From: Plakobranchus ocellatus
Lineage: Eukaryota > Mollusca > Gastropoda > Plakobranchidae
Reading direction: 5' to 3'
Length of the DNA stretch: 26,747 bases
Assembly: GCA_019648995.1 (NCBI GenBank)
Contig: BLXT01003994.1
Coordinates: 431,519 to 458,265 of the forward strand
Shown here: one piece after another, positions 1 to 10,321 of the stretch
Numbering within the stretch: the stretch's first letter is position 1
How the letters are laid out: the number at the start of each line of letters is the position of its first letter
The notes under the pieces: model-generated
Seen by the model: only the letters and a program-made list of their open reading frames with translations
The model's database searches: none
Told to the model about the DNA's origin: nothing
Made by a program: the position numbers and the translations under genes

Positions 1-1375
1 CCCCCCCCCCCGAATCAGGCCCTGATTACGTGCTTAATTTTTAAAATGGAGGTTTCAGAAGGTTTTAGGAGGATGGTTTTAATTTGTATTCAGATATTGC
101 CATTGCCTCTTGACTAGCTCTAGACTAGATCTATATCTAAAGATGTAGATTAGGCCTAGTCTAGATATAGATCTTTGTTTTTTTTAATTTCTAAATCGAT
201 CTTTCTAAATCCAGCCTCATTAAAGGCTGTACAAACTTTTAATGTAGAAAACAACTAGAACATTATGTTAAATAACAGATCATTTGCTGATTATAGCTGA
301 AGATTTCAATATTATACGTTTTACAGGATTCTGGAAACTTCACTTTTTTTACTGGGTTAAAAAAAAAGGTTCGGATTAAACGGTTTAAATTAATTATTTT
401 ACAAAATAAGAACACGCTTATGAATGTTCAGAGTTGCAGTACTACTTCAATCCTCTGATTTCTCATTATAATATTTGGGATGACAGAGGCTTTGAAGAGA
501 AAAAACTTTGACGAAGACATTCATTTGTTCCCGACAATGGGTTGTTTATTAATAATACGAAAATAAAACGAGGCCTGTGATGAAATATGAGTTTCAAAAT
601 TAAGCACTGTCTTGAATAAAATTGCTTAAACTCGACGGACACAAAAGTCTAATAAAAAAGGTGCCAAACAAAACTTGGGTCGAAAACATCGTTTCCAGAT
701 GGTTGTTTTCTAGAGTTTACAGTATCTTTTAAATACTTTAGCATTGGCTTTATTTCTATGGGTATGTCAAGAAATGTAAAAGGCGTAAGCAGTCAAAACT
801 TTTATGTTATTGCGACACCTAATTTTTCTCCATGACTTGAATGCCATATCTAAAGTAGTGCTAATGAATAAGTGAGTTGCAAGGATTGATATCTCAAAAT
901 ATCACTTATGGACAAAAGTTAGCGTCATAATTATTGTTCCTAACAGAGCAACATATGAAAGAAATTATAAACTTGGTTCTGCAAACGGAGTGGTAAAAGA
1001 TTTGGAACATTTAAATCCCTTGAGATAATCTGAAAGATTTTTAGTTTGTGAACTTTGCATTGGCGAAAACTGGATATACAAACATGAATAAATAAATTGG
1101 CCTAAACGAATAAACAAATAAATGAATACGTGCAATTAAAGATTCAATTATCTGACAATAGGACTATGTCTGATTTAATAATGTCAAGAGGAGGTGCCAA
1201 AAATTTACAAAGGAACAATCATAACTGCCCATCGTCCACTATAGAAAAAAAAAAAAAATATCGGAGAGTTTTTTGACGAAAGAGATTTAGTATGAAGATT
1301 TTACTTCCGTGTGTGCGCAGATCTATGACGTCACCTCAGATGAAATGAAGTTACTTTTGCCTCACGTATAGTGAA
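1..1375. other. AT-rich region without a recognisable gene
   Basis: I see no coding sequence of credible length, no splice-framed exon and no RNA gene here. It opens with a run of 11 C. At 115-175 there is a short cluster of TCTAGA, AGATCT and TAGATATAGATC motifs, a small outlier of the tract at 1376-1910. A 13-A run lies near 1246. One short reading frame from 480 is too small to interpret. Confidence 0.6.
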
Positions 1376-1910
1376 CATCTAGATCTAGACTGTACGGTGT
1401 TAGACTTCTGAAAGACGAATGAGAGACATAGGATCTGGCTCTTAGATCTGGACTACTTATTTAGACCTCACATCCAGACTATAGACGCCTTCGTCAAGGA
1501 TTGACAGCGATACAAGATGGACGTATGAGTAGGTGTAAAATAAGCTAGATATGTAGATCTAAGCATTGTAACTAAGCCCATACTTCAGGCCTAGATCTAC
1601 ACTACAGTTTACATGGCATTTAGATTCTAGATCTCTAGACCAGCTAAATTCTAGGTACGCTAAAATCCTATATTAGATCTTTTGATCTTTAATCCAGATG
1701 TCAGATCTAGATCCTCATAGAGAATTAGATATGATTATTAGACGTGAAGCCTAACATAGTAATAAGGATCCCCTCTAGATTAGATCTAGACTCATCTAGA
1801 TCTAGAAATAGATGTAGATCTACGTCTGATTTAGATTTTAAAGGCCTAGGTTTCGATCTCATTAGGTTTGGGGTCAATAACCTAGATCTAGATAGATCTA
1901 TTTTCGAGAT
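1376..1910. repeat. Degenerate AGATCT/TCTAGA-rich repeat tract
   Basis: The palindromic words AGATCT, TCTAGA and their overlap TAGATCTAGA recur through this stretch far more often than in the neighbouring sequence, for example at about 1379-1390, 1555-1560, 1627-1640, 1704-1712, 1777-1806 and 1881-1900. The spacing is irregular, so this is a degenerate simple repeat and not a clean tandem array. The short open frames on both strands here (to about 1974) are by-products of the repeat, since TAGATC-type sequence yields Arg/Ser/Asp/Leu-rich translations on either strand. I do not regard them as genes. Confidence 0.7.
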
Positions 1911-1974
1911 CTTTCTTAAATTCAAATTTAGAGTGGAAACAAGTTTTTTTTGTAAAGTGGCCTTTAATATTTAA

Positions 1975-2688
1975 AAGAAGTACAAAGAGAAAATTATAAA
2001 AATTGGTGCATTCCACATCAGAATAACACAAAAACAAAAAATATGAACTTCAACAAATATGCACTTATTATGTATCAACAGAGAGAAAATTTCACGCTTA
2101 ATTCAAATTTAAAACTCTTGACCTAGAAAGCTTTTTTTTTTAAATTGCAGTTATTGAAGGAATCTACCTTATCACCTGAGACAATAGGCTTTTAATATAA
2201 ATGAACGTCTCCCATGATAATGCTGAAATGTTGCGGTCCCTAGACTTGAACTCTCGGATGCTAATGTGACTTCCTGTGGCTAGATTTTCAAGACGTACAA
2301 TGCATATATATATCCATGCAGGTTCAGGTTGAATAAGAACAAACAGGAAAATGTTTTAAAATAAAAACGAATAGAATTTATGTATTAAAGTAAAATGTAT
2401 GTAAGAATAAAAAAAGTATGCATTGATTGTGAATTGAGCAAAATGTTATGTGCTGTCAACCACTGTGCACGTACAAATTATTTTTTGATTTTTTTTTTTT
2501 TTAATGTTTCTGTCAGCAACAAATATATTTATCAGTAATTATTGTTATTTTTCATTGTATATATCTGTTTATTTTAAAAAATTAATTAATATTATATATA
2601 ATTTGTATTTTTTTTTTTTTAACTTTGAGGGGGCTGGGGCGGATGGGAGTAATATTTTTAGCTGTTTCAATATTACATATTACATTAT
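1975..2688. other. AT-rich spacer without a gene
   Basis: No gene is visible. The stretch holds long T runs (near 2490 and 2610), a TATATATA run near 2306 and alternating AT sequence near 2581-2600. At about 2629-2648 there is an abrupt G-rich patch with runs of 5, 4, 2 and 3 G, an imperfect quadruplex-like arrangement. The open frame crossing it is low complexity. Confidence 0.55.
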
Positions 2689-2768
2689 TATTATTAGCAG
2701 TAGTAGTATTATCATTACTGAGTATTAAATTTAGTTTTATTATAATAACTTGTAGTAGTAGCAGTAGT
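2689..2768 (+). repeat. ATT/AGT trinucleotide microsatellite, left flank of the LINE
   Basis: ATT and AGT/AGC triplets in two short blocks (about 2689-2712 and 2752-2768) run up to the left edge of the RTE element. A similar AGT-rich block lies at its right end (5955-6014). This suggests insertion into an existing AGT repeat, a repetitive tail, or both. Confidence 0.7.
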
Positions 2769-2770
2769 GT

Positions 2771-2870
2771 GTCCTGGGCATGACGTTAAACTGCGGCGGT
2801 CAATCAGCAATTAAACAGGTAACCCCATCAATTTTTAATTGATGAGGAGGCTGGTAGGACCCAGGAAGAC
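2771..2870 (+). other. Structured 5' leader of the RTE element
   Basis: A hairpin with an 8-bp perfect stem and a 3-nt loop (CATCAATT / AATTGATG) lies at 2826-2844. Around it CCTGGG (2773-2778) can pair with CCCAGG (2860-2865), so the block could fold into a closed domain. Leaders of related RTE elements often carry such a GGTAACCCC-stem-GAGG arrangement, to my recollection. I looked for the nested pairing of an HDV-like ribozyme, known at the 5' ends of some RTE elements, and did not find it. Confidence 0.5.
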
Positions 2871-3200
2871 TAAAAATAATGCCTGCGAAGGGCAGAAGAT
2901 TCTTAATAGTTGGGACAACAGCCAGCCATAGATCCTACTGCCTTTGGGTTATTTGCAAGACAAAGGCTAGTAGAGAACTCGTACACAAATCAGCAGTTGG
3001 CAAGAGGAAACCACTACTCTATAGCTTCCCAAGAAAAAAAAATCATGATTCAAAGCCATACTGAAACCTTAGATAACAACGTTAAGGGGGTTTGTTATAC
3101 CAATCCAAATCGCTCGTTCGGCAGGTATAGCCATGTGCAGCAGGTGGCTCCAGGTAGTCATTCAGCGACTGCTTGCAAAATTAATATCGATGAAACATCA

Positions 3201-5954
3201 AAAATAGCAATATGGAATGTGTGTACACTGCATCAAGAGGAAAAATTAGAAAATGTTATTAAATAAATGGACAGAATCTTTTAACTTAACATCCCAGGGC
3301 TTGCTGAGAAAAGATGGGCAGGGGCAGGTTCCATGAAACTAGGTTGTAAAAGTAAAACTCTAAATTACTCAGACATACATATATATGAAAGAGGCATATC
3401 TTATTCGATGTAACAACGGCAAAATTCTGGGGAGTTGGTGTCCGATTTCAGATACAGTAGTTGTAACTAAATTGGTAGCCAAACCATTAAATCTAGGAAT
3501 TATTCAAGTTTATGTATCAGCATCTGGCAGTGAAGATGTAGGAGTAGAAAAGTTTTATGAAGAAATAGAAAAAGCAAAAGGATATTTAAAATCCCAGGAC
3601 ATCATAATAATAATGGGAGATTTATTTGCAAAAGTTGAGGATGAAAGAGTAAATGTTGTTGGGTCCAGTGGCATTGGTACTGTAAATGAGTGTGGAAGTA
3701 GGCTAATTGAATGGTGCCAAATCAATGATTTTACCATCACAGAGATAGAGGTAGAAACAAATTGGATTACATCCAAATCGATTCCAAAACGTTGTCAAAC
3801 CATCGAAATCATTGCTGGGAGACGACAGTGATTCAGATCATATTCCATTTATGTGTAAATTTCAGATAAAACTTATGAAATTACGAAAGGCAAAGGCTAA
3901 TTATCCTAAAATCCAAATGGACTTACTAAAATCTGATGAAAAAAAAGAGACAAAATTGCTACAGCTGTGTATAACAATATGAGACTCTAAATAACATCTC
4001 AGAAGTAGAAGAATTATGGTCAGAATTGAAAAATTCACTTAATGAAGTCATAGAGAAAAACATTCCCAAAAAAGCTAAAAAAGAGCGTAAGAAATGGATA
4101 AACAAAGAAATACTTGATTTAATGGAAGAAAGGCGCAAATTAAAAAAAAGTAGAAAGCAAATATAAAGCCCTAAACAGAAACATCAAAATAAAATGCAAT
4201 GCTGCGAGAGAAGAACGGATTAATCAACAATCCAGGAAATAGAGAAAAAGCTAAATATAGACAGCACATTCATGCATGCTAAAATTAAGGACGTCAGTGG
4301 TAAGAAAATCAAATGCAGTAGCCCTGGCTGCATAAAATCAAACGATGGAACAATGTTAATAGAAATTAACGAAATACTAAACAGATGGTCAGAATATGTT
4401 GAGGATCTTTTTAAAGATGATAGGTGCAAAAAACCCAAAATATAGAAAAACATAGAAGGCCCAACTATCCTTAAAGAAGAGGTAGAAGCAGCAATTAAGA
4501 AAATCAAAAATGGAAAAGCCACAGGACCAGATAATATACTAGTAGAAATAATTAAAGCATTAGATAGTTCAGGAATAGATATGACAACAAAACTTCTTAA
4601 TGCAATATACGATAGTGGTACAATTCCTGAAGATCTTTGTAAATCTGTTTTTATAGTACTGCCTAAAACACCAGGAGCAACAGAATGTGAACTTCATAGA
4701 ACAATGTTTAATGGGCCATTAAACAAAAATCCTGCTTCGCGTTTTGATGCATAGAATGCGCAAGAGTCTAAGACCAGAAATATCCCCAAAACAGTTTGGC
4801 TTTATGCCTGATAAAAGTACTAGGAGGAATGCAATATTCACTTTGTTAATGCTTATGGAAAGGTGTCTAGAAATGCAAAAAGATCTCCACCTCTGTTTCA
4901 TTGATTATTCTAAGGCTTTTGACAAAGTATGACATGTAGAGCTGTTTTGTATGCTAGAAAAATTAGACATCGATGGGAGAGATCTGAGAGTTATTCGAAA
5001 TTTATATTGGGATCAGACTGCATCTGTAAGAATTGAAGGAGAACATAGTGATTTCAAACTCACCAAAAGGGGTGTGAGGCAGATATGTGTAATGTCTCCT
5101 GATCTTTTTAACTTATATAGTGAAATAATCTTAAGGAATCATGATTGTATTTCAAGCTTGAAAATAATGGAGAGAGTCTTAATAATCTCAGGAATACAGA
5201 TGATACAGTTTTAATATCAGAACCTGGCAAGCGACTCCAAAAATTTCTAGATAATGTAGTTTTAGAGAGCAAAAGAATGGGTCGTCTCAAAGAAATCCTC
5301 TAACCCCAAGTGCAATCTGGTTAGCAAAGGTGAACTAATCAAACAGGTTACAAAATTCAAATATTTAGGTTACCTGAAAATATCAGATGGCAGATGCACT
5401 ATAAGTGAAATAAGTAAAAGAATAGCCATGGTCAAAGATACATTTCAAAAAATGAAACCAATACTGGCAAATAGTTCAAGCATAAGAATGATAACCAAAA
5501 TAAGGGTAATTAAAACATATGTATGGTCAGTACTTTTGTATGGTAGTGAGTGTTGGACAATAAACAAAGAAATAGAGAAAAAAAAAAACAAGAAGCAGTA
5601 GAGATGTGATTTATCAGAAGAATAATGAGGATATCATAGACAGAATAAAAGTCAAATAAATTGGTACTGAAAGAGGCTAATCTCGAGCGATCACTAATTA
5701 AAACCATATGACAGAGGCAACTACAGTTTTTAGACCATATTTGCCGACATAAAGGTTTAGAATACTTAACAATCACTGGAAAAGTTGAAAACAAATGCAG
5801 TAGAGGTAGACAGTGAATAACTTTTATTGAAAATCTAAAGTCATGGGCAATAGGCAAGGGTAGCAATAACAACTTTATAAAGTTAGCTGAGAATAGGTTT
5901 GAGTGGAGGAACATGATCGCCAATGTCTGTTTCACTTTCAGACAAGGTACCTGA
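3201..5954 (+). pseudogene. RTE endonuclease-reverse transcriptase, frameshifted and full of stops
   Basis: The endonuclease begins at about 3204 with the typical IAIWNVCTLHQ start and is interrupted by TAA at 3264-3266. It resumes in other frames with GLAEKRW, LGIIQVYV, EKFYEEIEKA and IIIMGD (about 3380-3830). The expected GDFNAKV reads GDLFAKV, so the usual Asn is lost. The SDHIPF motif survives at 3833 in a shifted frame. The linker and reverse transcriptase follow at about 4060-5250: EGPTILKEEVEAAIKK, GKATGPDN, LPKTPGATECELHRT, QFGFMPDKSTRRNAIF and FIDYSKAFDKV (about 4897-4929), the last carrying the motif A aspartate. A TGA at 4930-4932 stands where RTE proteins usually have Arg, as expected for CGA to TGA decay. 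The YADD box reads NTDD (5193-5204). The C-terminal part (about 5350-5954) has FKYLGYLKISDGRC, SVLLYGSECWTI and a final QGT before the stop at 5952-5954. Confidence 0.93.
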
Positions 5955-6014
5955 TGATGATGAGTAATAGTAGAAGCAGTAGTAGTAGTAATAGTAGTAG
6001 TGGTAGGAGTAACA
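5955..6014 (+). repeat. TGATGA/AGT trinucleotide tail of the RTE element
   Basis: Immediately after the reverse transcriptase stop codon come TGATGATGATGA and then some 45 bases of AGT with a few AAT, AGC and GGT changes. Simple-repeat tails of this kind replace poly(A) in RTE-type LINEs. The AGT part may equally be pre-existing target sequence, because AGT triplets also precede the element. Confidence 0.75.
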
Positions 6015-6137
6015 GGTAAACGGGAATGCTTATTTTTATTTAGTTTCGAAGAACATAGCAAGATTGAGGAAGCATGTGAAGGGATCGGATATCTTAAGTT
6101 TGTCAATCAAGTCAGAATCCATTTTTCAAAGCTAACC

Positions 6138-6880
6138 TTATGGAGCAGGATACCATTGTTGGATGTGGTCAAGGCATCCATTGGTGTTTTGCCATGCTCC
6201 TTTCGCCACATAAATTCGTCAAGATGAGACGAGAGCATCACCTCATTTGTGCCTCTCATGGCTTCATGGCTTTGAAACATCTTTTCACCTTTTTACAGTA
6301 GTTTTCAATCCTTTTGGTGCATGCACGGGTAACATGATCAACAAAGTTTTGCTTGCGTATAACAACAATTTTTTGGCATCTTGGAACTACAGGGATGTTC
6401 ACTATGTTGTATGATGCAAAACCACCTTTGTTAATGATGCTGCCAGGAGCAATATGTGCCTCTTTATATAGCATTTTCTAAGGTAGCCGCAGTCCTATTC
6501 AGGACAAACTCCAGAAAACCTCTCCCTGACACTCTGTCTATCCCTACAAACACCCACCTTTGCTGCACAAATCGGCCCATTTTGTTTTTCCATTTGGACA
6601 TCAAACACTAGTCTACCTCTGTGTGATGCCCAATGCCACCTATTTGAGCAGGGTTTTCTACAAGGTGGTCAGAGCACACATCCCTAAAATAAGAGAACCT
6701 GTGATGAACTGCAGACTCCTTAAAACTCCATGCAAATATAAGCTCTATAATGTTTTTATATATGTAAATTGACTATGTTTGAAAAACATGTCCTTGCTTA
6801 AAAAAACTTTCTCACCTTTGTGAGCACCAAAAACATCGTTCATTACCCGTCCCAGTTCTAACTTAAGTCATTTGCCTCTG
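6138..6880 (-). pseudogene. Merlin-type (IS1595/ISXO2-like) DNA transposase relic
   Basis: Read on the minus strand, the pieces line up in order with a Merlin/ISXO2-like DDE transposase. A zinc-finger-like N-terminal stretch with CFWCSQ and KVFLSKDMFFKHSQF (about 6750-6850) comes first, then ELIFAWSFKESAVHHRF, then DVCSDHLVENPAQIGG. Next is HHTEVD, whose Asp codon at 6611-6613 is the first catalytic acid. After it come RWVFVGIDR and GRGFLEFVLNRTAATL (about 6480-6560), then AHIAPGSIINKGGFASY, RIENYCKKVKRCFKAM, GTNEVMLSSHLDEFMWRKEH and the terminal QQWYPAP with its stop at 6138-6140. The second catalytic Asp position (INKGGF, family pattern H-T-D-G-F) is Gly, near 6424-6426. At least three frameshifts and several stops show it is dead, including a TAG directly after HHTEVD. 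Merlin elements are cut-and-paste transposons related to bacterial IS1016/IS1595. I could not locate terminal inverted repeats. Confidence 0.88.
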
Positions 6881-8190
6881 ACATCGTTCACGAAAAGGAG
6901 CAAAACATCTAACTACATTATAGGCATTCTCATAGAGAATATTGTAGGCCATTATAAAAAAGCATAATGTTACATTTGTGGAACTTGAACAATAAATAAA
7001 AATATTAATAATAGTAATGCGCACAATCTATTACAAGTTTCACCGAAATGCACTCCTGGAATCAACGCAATTAATAAAATTTAATTAAAAAAGCAGGAAG
7101 GTACAATAAAAATTATAATATTTATCCAAGAACACTCTGAAATGTAGCGTAACTGAATCGTAGATATCAAATGTGAAATACAGGAAAATGTAGGCACAGC
7201 ACTCTTGGAAACAAAATTATAGCAGTACACCTTGCATCCAACTAACTTGGGCTCAACAATCAACAACTACGGAAGAATCCCCAGTTTTGTACTTCTTTGA
7301 CTATCTTAAAATATCTTATATCTAACGAACAATCTCAAACGTATCCTCGGATTCAACAAATCACAAATGTGGACAAGCCTACTATAAAATGCTTTTCTAC
7401 ATGTTTGTGGATAAATCTAGTTAAAATTTAATCACAAGTTTCTCTTACGACTGACAAGTAATACATTGATAAATGCATTGAATGAGGTACTCAGGTAAGC
7501 TACATTATATGGGTAGGGAAGAGTAAAGGATGGACAAAGTGAAAATAATGAATAGAAACTAGAGAGGGGGGAAGAGAGGAGGGGGTAGCGGCATGAGAGA
7601 ATATGATACAGGATCAAAGAGCCAAAGCTACTGAAACATAGATGGTGGGTGGGAAGGGTAAAGAGTGGCTGTATATATCTAGACAATCTGTCTGGTACTC
7701 ATGGTAGTAAACCTTACCAGAGAAACGAACATCTCTGATAACCTTTGCCTAACCCCTCCTCTGCTCTTAAACAAATGCATAGATTTCATGCAGGCTTGCT
7801 GGGCTAACACGATTTTGCGAGTCCATGAGGCTGGGTTATTTATCTTGCGATTCATATTACCTGGGCTTTCCAAATTAAAAAGAAAGAAAAAGATGGGGTG
7901 GGGGAGAAGAAGAGCTAAAAGGAGGATTGTAAATAGAGGGGAGATTGGCTTTGTACAGATCTGAATGATTCTGCACAAGTGTTGAGATTGTAGGCTAGAG
8001 TATTATTATGACCTTGGCTCAAGCAAACTTTTAAAAATGACCGAGCTGGTTCGTTGAGTCTGAGGTAAACTGTAGTTAAAGGATTCTGAGGATGCAGGGG
8101 CGTTTGATGTAATTGCAATCAGAATAAAAAAGAGCAACCAACAACTTAAACTAATAGTGAACAAAAAGTCAACAAAACAGGAGTGTATTA
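6881..8190. other. Spacer without a recognised gene; purine-rich tracts
   Basis: No coding sequence with family likeness was found. Two G/A-rich tracts stand out on the + strand, about 7535-7600 (long GAGAGGGG and GGAGGGGG runs) and 7876-7935 (AAAGAAAGAAAAAGATGGGG type). The open frames on either strand across them are low-complexity. Part of 6881-7100 may still belong to the Merlin element, whose outer end I could not define. Confidence 0.5.
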
Positions 8191-8194
8191 AAAT

Positions 8195-8219
8195 GTTTCG
8201 CCTTTATTGGCTTCATCAG
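8195..8219 (-). other. Hammerhead-like core at the end of a dispersed repeat (copy A)
   Basis: On the minus strand this reads CTGATGA, then A, then GCC-AATAAA-GGC (a 3-bp stem), then GAAAC. This resembles the hammerhead ribozyme core CUGANGA-stem II-GAAA. An almost identical block sits at 24430-24455 (copy B), so it is part of an interspersed repeat. There is one extra A between CTGATGA and the stem, and I could not find a convincing stem I or a GUH cleavage site, so ribozyme activity is unproven. Hammerheads are known in Penelope-like elements and retrozymes of animals, which is why the resemblance is worth noting. Confidence 0.35.
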
Positions 8220-9827
8220 TTTTTTACACACATCATACCAAAAATGGAGCTCATGTGCATGGCTATGTAAAAAAAAATCGCTTCGAAATCGAGCTAATCA
8301 ACTAAGAAACCATCAATTTTAAATATAAGTTTGAACTGCTCACAAAATGAAATCGCCAATTTAAAAAATCCCAGTGAAAAACATTTGTAAGGGGCATTAA
8401 ACTTCTTAAAACTATAATGCTGTAACTATTACAAAGTAATTGCCTTTGTAAAAATCTCCCGCAATGAGAGCTGATGGATTGTCTTCAACAAGTATTAGAA
8501 GGAAGCACACCAGTAAACACTGCCATTTCTTCCTTTTGATCCTTTGAATTCGCTTTAACAAACACAATTCAAGTAAACTATATAAAACATCACAGATTTC
8601 ATGATGGATGTTACAGTCACTGAAGTTTCTCACAGACGTAACACTAACGAAAGTCAAGCTTCTTGCATGTTTTAGTCGAACGGCATGTGCCCTCCTCCAC
8701 ATGTGCTGTAATTGCTCAAAGTGGACCAAGAAGTTCATGTTCTAAGTTAAAAAATTGGCCTTTGGCTTAAACAAAAAGAAATCTCGCCCACCATTTACGG
8801 ACATAATGAACTTACAAAGTCACCAGACAATGTACGGTAAAGTCTTATTTGGGATTCGATGAAGGTTTTGTGCCATTTAATTGTAGTTACCAAAAATAAC
8901 TTTGCTCCATCACTATTTGGCACTATTTCATTTGACTTCTACAATCGTTCCTCTTGCTTCTCCCCCTTCCCTCTCCTCCTCTTTTACCTACGAATAGACT
9001 CTTTATGATTGTATGTTCACAACTTACTTCATTGTATCAGAGTCTATCCCATGTAATCTGTGTTTGGCTAGGATGTAAACACTGATATTTCACAATGAAT
9101 AAATGGTGAGCTTCCTTCAACATTTTTTCAGGCTTTGTAGTAGCAATATTAAAAAAGAAGTGTATCATGTGATGGAATTAACAATGATCCTGAATATTTT
9201 TTACCTCCTTAACAAAGGAAAGGATCTATAACCCGTTACATATGCATCTTAATTAGTTACAAAGCTGTTCATTGCAAAAAAAAAAAAAAAAACCCAAAAT
9301 TTCACAGCTGTGGATGTTTTTCAAAGTTAAAACTCTTTTGTTTCCACTAAAACTTTTTGCATATATAGAAAAAGTATGACTTGGCCAAAAATGTGTGTAG
9401 TCTTGAGTGAGTTGAATTGTAGACAGTTTCATTCGATAGAAATATCCTACACTTGATCTGTTTGTAGTCCCCAAGGAAAACATTAAGAAGGGCAGACAAG
9501 CTAGAGATCCAGGCAACATGGCTTGTTCATCATCAGAAATTAAATTGAAAAAAAAAAAAAACCTTTCAAGAGCATTCATACTGAAGTTTATAGCAGGCTT
9601 ATTGAAGTGGAGTTATTTCATTTGGATAGGAAATATTTGGAGTTTGTCTTGGTGTTAGATTTAGATGGGCTTTAATAAATGTTCATTTGTCTGCCCTTTG
9701 ACATAGATTTTTGGTTTTTCTGAGCTATAACGAAATCTTCTTTTGTGGACAGATTTATTTTCACCAATGAATTGTTGACACTAACAAAATTGACTTATTA
9801 AGAAAATAAAGACATCTTTCAAACTTT
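8220..9827. other. Upstream region of CAB39, no gene recognised
   Basis: No protein family likeness or RNA gene could be supported. The longest open frame (minus strand, 8412-8738, 108 codons) matches nothing I know. A pyrimidine tract occupies about 8938-8990. A-runs of about 16 and 13 bases lie near 9277 and 9548. Promoter or 5' UTR exons of the downstream CAB39 gene could lie here, but no TATA box or first exon can be picked with confidence. Confidence 0.45.
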
Positions 9828-10010
9828 TTGAAAGAAAGTAAAACACTCAAGACTTTCTGATTATAATGGGTTTAAGTTTATTAGTCCATTTCAGCAATGC
9901 GTTTTGAAACATAAACAAGTGTCATTTCTTACATGATTTAATGATATTTTACTGTAATCATAGAAGATGGAAAGCAGTCTAGTATCCATTGTGCATATTG
10001 AATAGTTTTG
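9828..10010 (+). repeat. Unclassified dispersed repeat, copy 1
   Basis: This block shares a series of matching words, in the same order, with 22140-22375: CACTCAA, GATTATAATGG (9859-9869), TTCAGCAATG (9890-9899), TTTGAA, GGAAAGCA (9969-9976) and TGTGCATATT (9990-9999). The spacing differs by indels. Ordered matches over nearly 200 bp mean common descent of the two blocks. I cannot assign them to a known transposon class and see no coding potential. Confidence 0.6.
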
Positions 10011-10321
10011 CCCTTTTACTGACTGTAGACTTTAGAGGGTTTATGATCGCCAAAGCGAATAGAGCAGGAGGGGATGGCAAAATTTTCTATTATGGGACAT
10101 CTGTTAGCTTTTTTGTTTAAAAGATAACTGATGTTCCCAGGAAAACCAAATCATGACTTTGGTAATGGAAACCTAGTTGCAACGGGAGGCAGAGTGAATG
10201 GTTGTGTACTGCTGCCAATTTTGGACTCTGACATAATCATGAGATTCTTATGATGTAAGACCTAGAGGTAGAGTAACCCAGTGATAACCTAAAAGCTTTC
10301 TGTGCCTTCCTTGTGTTTCAG

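Larger units (their letters stand above)
2771..5968 (+). mobile_element. RTE-clade non-LTR retrotransposon, nearly full length, inactive
   Basis: An old LINE of about 3.2 kb. From 5' to 3' it shows a structured leader, an apurinic/apyrimidinic-type endonuclease, a linker, a reverse transcriptase, a C-terminal region and a TGATGATGATGA tail that starts in the stop codon. The translated pieces resemble the BovB/RTE type proteins often labelled craniofacial development protein 2-like in animal genomes. All domains appear in the right order on one strand but in different frames, with many stops, so it cannot move by itself. The left boundary is inferred from a leader-like block (GTCCTGGGCATGACG, then GGTAACCCC and GAGGAGGCTGG). 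The right boundary is set by the end of the reading frame and the triplet tail. No clear target-site duplication could be separated from the flanking AGT repeats. Confidence 0.9.

Noticed and set aside
1725..1974. Overlapping open frames on both strands
   Set aside because: Products of the AGATCT-type simple repeat, not genes.
2629..2648. G-quadruplex in the G-rich patch
   Set aside because: One of the four G runs has only two G, so a stable quadruplex is doubtful.
2771..2870. HDV-like ribozyme at the 5' end of the RTE element
   Set aside because: The nested double pseudoknot pairing could not be found. CCTGGG pairs only with a site some 80 bases away.
7535..7686. Minus-strand open frame rich in Ser, Leu and Pro
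   Set aside because: It is the complement of a purine-rich tract, with no domain.
8412..8738. 108-codon open frame on the minus strand upstream of CAB39
   Set aside because: Not low-complexity, but I recognise no domain, see no splice context and no extension into neighbouring frames. Kept out for lack of support.
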